Shown here in pieces: positions 59,695-64,000 of a stretch of 64,000 bases of DNA; the first letter of the stretch is position 1; the number at the start of each line of letters is the position of its first letter. Origin of the DNA: Ecdyonurus torrentis (taxonomy: Eukaryota; Arthropoda; Insecta; Ephemeroptera; Heptageniidae). The stretch spans positions 41,603,540 to 41,667,539 of the forward strand of contig OX439130.1 in NCBI GenBank assembly GCA_949318235.1, written 5' to 3'. A model generated the notes under the pieces. The model ran no database searches and was not told the DNA's origin. It worked only from the letters and a program-made list of their open reading frames with translations. Position numbers and translations under genes: made by a program.

Positions 59695-60179
59695 AAAAAT
59701 AACGTTTTGTGTAACGTTTTTTAATACAATTTGAACTAAAACATTATAATTAAAAAAGCAAAAACAATTTTCATCGTTGGTCTTAAGAAAAAAAAAAAAG
59801 TGTTGTGTTTAAAAAAAATGCAGTTTTTAGTATTAGAAATATATAATAAAAGTGTCTTTCATGATTCTATTGAAGTTGATGATATTGGTGTACATTTCCT
59901 TGGAAATGAACATATTTTACCATTCAAATTTAATCCATGACAAACAGGACAAAATTACAATTTCTTGGAAGCAGTTCATAGGATATGTATTTTACATATC
60001 AGATACCATTTTTTTTTAAATCACCAGGTAGACGTTGTAATTACTCTCGCCTAGCATGCACAGTCATCATCTCACAATGCAGAAATCTCAAAGAAAGAAA
60101 AAAGACAGACAAAGAAGAGAAGAAAGGGAAAAAACTTTTTTTCTTTGTGCGTCTGTCTCCCAGTATTGATAAAATATGC
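59695..60179. other. spacer between MRGBP and the 760-bp array
   Basis: AT-rich sequence with a purine-rich patch near 60085-60135. No gene is visible. Confidence 0.6.
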
Positions 60180-60193
60180 TTAAATAACATTAA
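60180..60193. repeat. left flanking 14-bp direct repeat of the inverted array
   Basis: TTAAATAACATTAA, identical to the sequence at 63558-63571 on the far side of the array. It may be a target duplication or a rearrangement breakpoint. Confidence 0.8.
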
Positions 60194-63100
60194 TATAAAT
60201 ATATGAAAAAACCATCGCGGTTAATGCTACTAATCAATAGGATAGAAATAGTACGAGAGAAACTAGAGCACTTTGTATTGAAAAGTAATGCAGAGCGAAA
60301 TTCTCTAATTTTGATAGAATAATGGGAATGGGATTCAAATTAATTCACTAGTATTGTAACTAGGACGTTTTTTAATGAAAGAAATTAAAAGGATGGGTTA
60401 TTCTGTGCGAAAACTAGCCATACATACCAAATATCGTCACGTAAACTATCTCTCAATCTGGCTGGACGCGTTTCGACCTATCCGTTCCGAATATTGTATA
60501 TTAATAAAATTAATATACAATAAAACATCGCGGGTCTCAGGTTCTCTTCAGCAGCCCATGGTAGTACAATATGCTCACCTATACCGAGCATCACCGCTTG
60601 GTACGTGTGGTTCATATCGCACGCCATGTGAAAATGAGATTTAGTCAGAGCGCTTGCTGAGCAGTGTCCGCCGCACCCCCCTCCCCACATTCCCCAATGC
60701 AGAGAAGGAAGCAGCCGCGACCACTACCCCGCAAGACGACACCTGTTTCGTGATACATACTTGTATGTTTGGCGAGTCTTTGCACAGAGAGGAGAGGAAA
60801 AAGTAAAAGATGATAGTGGTTAGAGATAGAAATAAAATGCAACCAAATGTTGCATTTTTTGTATGCACTTACGTAGCTTTCGCTCTGGCATATAACTCGA
60901 ATAGAATGTGAAAAATATTATTTACAAAGGAAAAAAATCGACATTGCGATAAATATAAATATATGAAAAAACCATCGCGGTTAATGCTACTAATCAATAG
61001 GATAGAAATAGTACGAGAGAAACTAGAGCACTTTGTATTGAAAAGTAATGCAGAGCGAAATTCTCTAATTTTGATAGAATAATGGGAATGGGATTCAAAT
61101 TAATTCACTAGTATTGTAACTAGGACGTTTTTTAATGAAAGAAATTAAAAGGATGGGTTATTCTGTGCGAAAACTAGCCATACATACCAAATATCGTCAC
61201 GTAAACTATCTCTCAATCTGGCTGGACGCGTTTCGACCTATCCGTTCCGAATATTGTATATTAATAAAATTAATATACAATAAAACATCGCGGGTCTCAG
61301 GTTCTCTTCAGCAGCCCATGGTAGTACAATATGCTCACCTATACCGAGCATCACCGCTTGGTACGTGTGGTTCATATCGCACGCCATGTGAAAATGAGAT
61401 TTAGTCAGAGCGCTTGCTGAGCAGTGTCCGCCGCACCCCCCTCCCCACATTCCCCAATGCAGAGAAGGAAGCAGCCGCGACCACTACCCCGCAAGACGAC
61501 ACCTGTTTCGTGATACATACTTGTATGTTTGGCGAGTCTTTGCACAGAGAGGAGAGGAAAAAGTAAAAGATGATAGTGGTTAGAGATAGAAATAAAATGC
61601 AACCAAATGTTGCATTTTTTGTATGCACTTACGTAGCTTTCGCTCTGGCATATAACTCGAATAGAATGTGAAAAATATTATTTACAAAGGAAAAAAATCG
61701 ACATTGCGATAAATATAAATATATGAAAAAACCATCGCGGTTAATGCTACTAATCAATAGGATAGAAATAGTACGAGAGAAACTAGAGCACTTTGTATTG
61801 AAAAGTAATGCAGAGCGAAATTCTCTAATTTTGATAGAATAATGGGAATGGGATTCAAATTAATTCACTAGTATTGTAACTAGGACGTTTTTTCATTAAA
61901 AAACGTCCTAGTTACAATACTAGTGAATTAATTTGAATCCCATTCCCATTATTCTATCAAAATTAGAGAATTTCGCTCTGCATTACTTTTCAATACAAAG
62001 TGCTCTAGTTTCTCTCGTACTATTTCTATCCTATTGATTAGTAGCATTAACCGCGATGGTTTTTTCATATATTTATATTTATCGCAATGTCGATTTTTTT
62101 CCTTTGTAAATAATATTTTTCACATTCTATTCGAGTTATATGCCAGAGCGAAAGCTACGTAAGTGCATACAAAAAATGCAACATTTGGTTGCATTTTATT
62201 TCTATCTCTAACCACTATCATCTTTTACTTTTTCCTCTCCTCTCTGTGCAAAGACTCGCCAAACATACAAGTATGTATCACGAAACAGGTGTCGTCTTGC
62301 GGGGTAGTGGTCGCGGCTGCTTCCTTCTCTGCATTGGGGAATGTGGGGAGGGGGGTGCGGCGGACACTGCTCAGCAAGCGCTCTGACTAAATCTCATTTT
62401 CACATGGCGTGCGATATGAACCACACGTACCAAGCGGTGATGCTCGGTATAGGTGAGCATATTGTACTACCATGGGCTGCTGAAGAGAACCTGAGACCCG
62501 CGATGTTTTATTGTATATTAATTTTATTAATATACAATATTCGGAACGGATAGGTCGAAACGCGTCCAGCCAGATTGAGAGATAGTTTACGTGACGATAT
62601 TTGGTATGTATGGCTAGTTTTCGCACAGAATAACCCATCCTTTTAATTTCTTTCATTAAAAAACGTCCTAGTTACAATACTAGTGAATTAATTTGAATCC
62701 CATTCCCATTATTCTATCAAAATTAGAGAATTTCGCTCTGCATTACTTTTCAATACAAAGTGCTCTAGTTTCTCTCGTACTATTTCTATCCTATTGATTA
62801 GTAGCATTAACCGCGATGGTTTTTTCATATATTTATATTTATCGCAATGTCGATTTTTTTCCTTTGTAAATAATATTTTTCACATTCTATTCGAGTTATA
62901 TGCCAGAGCGAAAGCTACGTAAGTGCATACAAAAAATGCAACATTTGGTTGCATTTTATTTCTATCTCTAACCACTATCATCTTTTACTTTTTCCTCTCC
63001 TCTCTGTGCAAAGACTCGCCAAACATACAAGTATGTATCACGAAACAGGTGTCGTCTTGCGGGGTAGTGGTCGCGGCTGCTTCCTTCTCTGCATTGGGGA

Positions 63101-63557
63101 ATGTGGGGAGGGGGGTGCGGCGGACACTGCTCAGCAAGCGCTCTGACTAAATCTCATTTTCACATGGCGTGCGATATGAACCACACGTACCAAGCGGTGA
63201 TGCTCGGTATAGGTGAGCATATTGTACTACCATGGGCTGCTGAAGAGAACCTGAGACCCGCGATGTTTTATTGTATATTAATTTTATTAATATACAATAT
63301 TCGGAACGGATAGGTCGAAACGCGTCCAGCCAGATTGAGAGATAGTTTACGTGACGATATTTGGTATGTATGGCTAGTTTTCGCACAGAATAACCCATCC
63401 TTTTAATTTCTTTCATTAAAAAACGTCCTAGTTACAATACTAGTGAATTAATTTGAATCCCATTCCCATTATTCTATCAAAATTAGAGAATTTCGCTCTG
63501 CATTACTTTTCAATACAAAGTGCTCTAGTTTCTCTCGTACTATTTCTATCCTATTGA
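60194..63557. repeat. 760-bp repeat in a head-to-head inverted tandem array
   Basis: Two direct units (starting near 60194 and 60954) and part of a third (from about 61714) run to 61893. After a 4-base centre (CATT, 61894-61897) the same sequence returns in reverse to 63560. The period is exactly 760 bp on both sides, and the mirror arms are 60231-61893 and 61898-63560. I noticed no differences between units. Each unit has a short hairpin (ATTGTATATTAAT, AAA, ATTAATATACAAT) and a G+C-richer block, but open frames in it are repeated unchanged and none has protein similarity that I recognise. Confidence 0.93.
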
Positions 63558-63571
63558 TTAAATAACATTAA
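63558..63571. repeat. right flanking 14-bp direct repeat of the inverted array
   Basis: TTAAATAACATTAA, matching 60180-60193. Its first three bases overlap the end of the last repeat unit. Confidence 0.8.
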
Positions 63572-64000
63572 CTTTATTTTAGCTTAAATGCTTGCAAGAA
63601 AGAGAGTGAGGAAGGTGTTTTTTTGGTGATTTTTAACTACTATGCATGCAGTGCGAGAGATAACAGCCAGCCTGATGAGCTAAACAAGAGCACTCGTTGC
63701 ACCTACCTGGTGACAAATAAAAAATTCTATATGATATAAAATAACCTATGAAATGTCTATATGAAATTTTGTCCCACTTTACCCTGGATCACATTTTAAT
63801 GGTAAAATTCACTGTAACGTTACTTGTAATGTTGAATACAGTGGTGTTTAGAAAAGACAATATTATATAAAAAGGCAATCTAAAATTTCACTATTTACTG
63901 TATTCAATACTATCCTTCATCACTCCATATAATGGAATAATTCTCTGTCAAAGAATTTTACAAATAAAGATTTTATGGTAATTACTAATTGAAAAGACCA
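63572..64000. other. AT-rich sequence at the right edge
   Basis: Nothing identifiable is visible in this stretch. Confidence 0.6.

Noticed and set aside
60375..63416. Open frames of 65-89 codons repeated in each 760-bp unit
   Set aside because: They recur only because the units are identical; several overlap on both strands and none resembles a known protein.

Overview
The window is eukaryotic nuclear DNA from an animal, very A+T-rich and almost entirely non-coding. It is full of long dinucleotide tracts (CT/GA and AT), homopolymer runs and small DNA-transposon derivatives. Spliced genes with GT-AG introns and the two recognisable proteins (an ESRP/Fusilli-type splicing factor and an MRG-binding protein) fit a metazoan. 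The microsatellite style suggests an arthropod, perhaps a decapod crustacean, but that last step is inference.

Layout. 1-22 kb holds no exon I can support; it is probably the downstream giant intron of the minus-strand ESRP-like gene, or sequence beyond it. Two ESRP-like coding exons lie at 22007-22150 and 29750-30064 on the minus strand, separated by a 7.6-kb intron. 30-34 kb is upstream sequence with two G+C-richer islands that could be promoter or 5' leader. 34.1-35.7 kb is a stack of foldback elements. 38.4-44.4 kb is a roughly 6-kb composite element with modular inverted ends and TAA flanks. It contains four tandem foldback units, which themselves carry later insertions and a mariner-type transposase remnant. 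44.4-51 kb carries more TTAA-flanked MITEs and one hAT MITE with a clean 8-bp target duplication. 55.7-59.7 kb is a complete four-exon plus-strand MRGBP gene whose introns host at least four small elements. 60.2-63.6 kb is a 760-bp repeat arranged as a head-to-head inverted tandem array.

The most interesting material is the set of TTAA-flanked palindromic elements (seven or more, in at least five sequence families) and the composite element at 38.4-44.4 kb. Two copies of one palindrome differ from each other on both arms in a matching way, and their loops are in opposite orientation. One element in the composite has a hAT MITE in one arm, while the other arm preserves the empty site. The two genes have unrelated roles (epithelial splicing; NuA4/TIP60 chromatin acetylation) and nothing suggests they work together.
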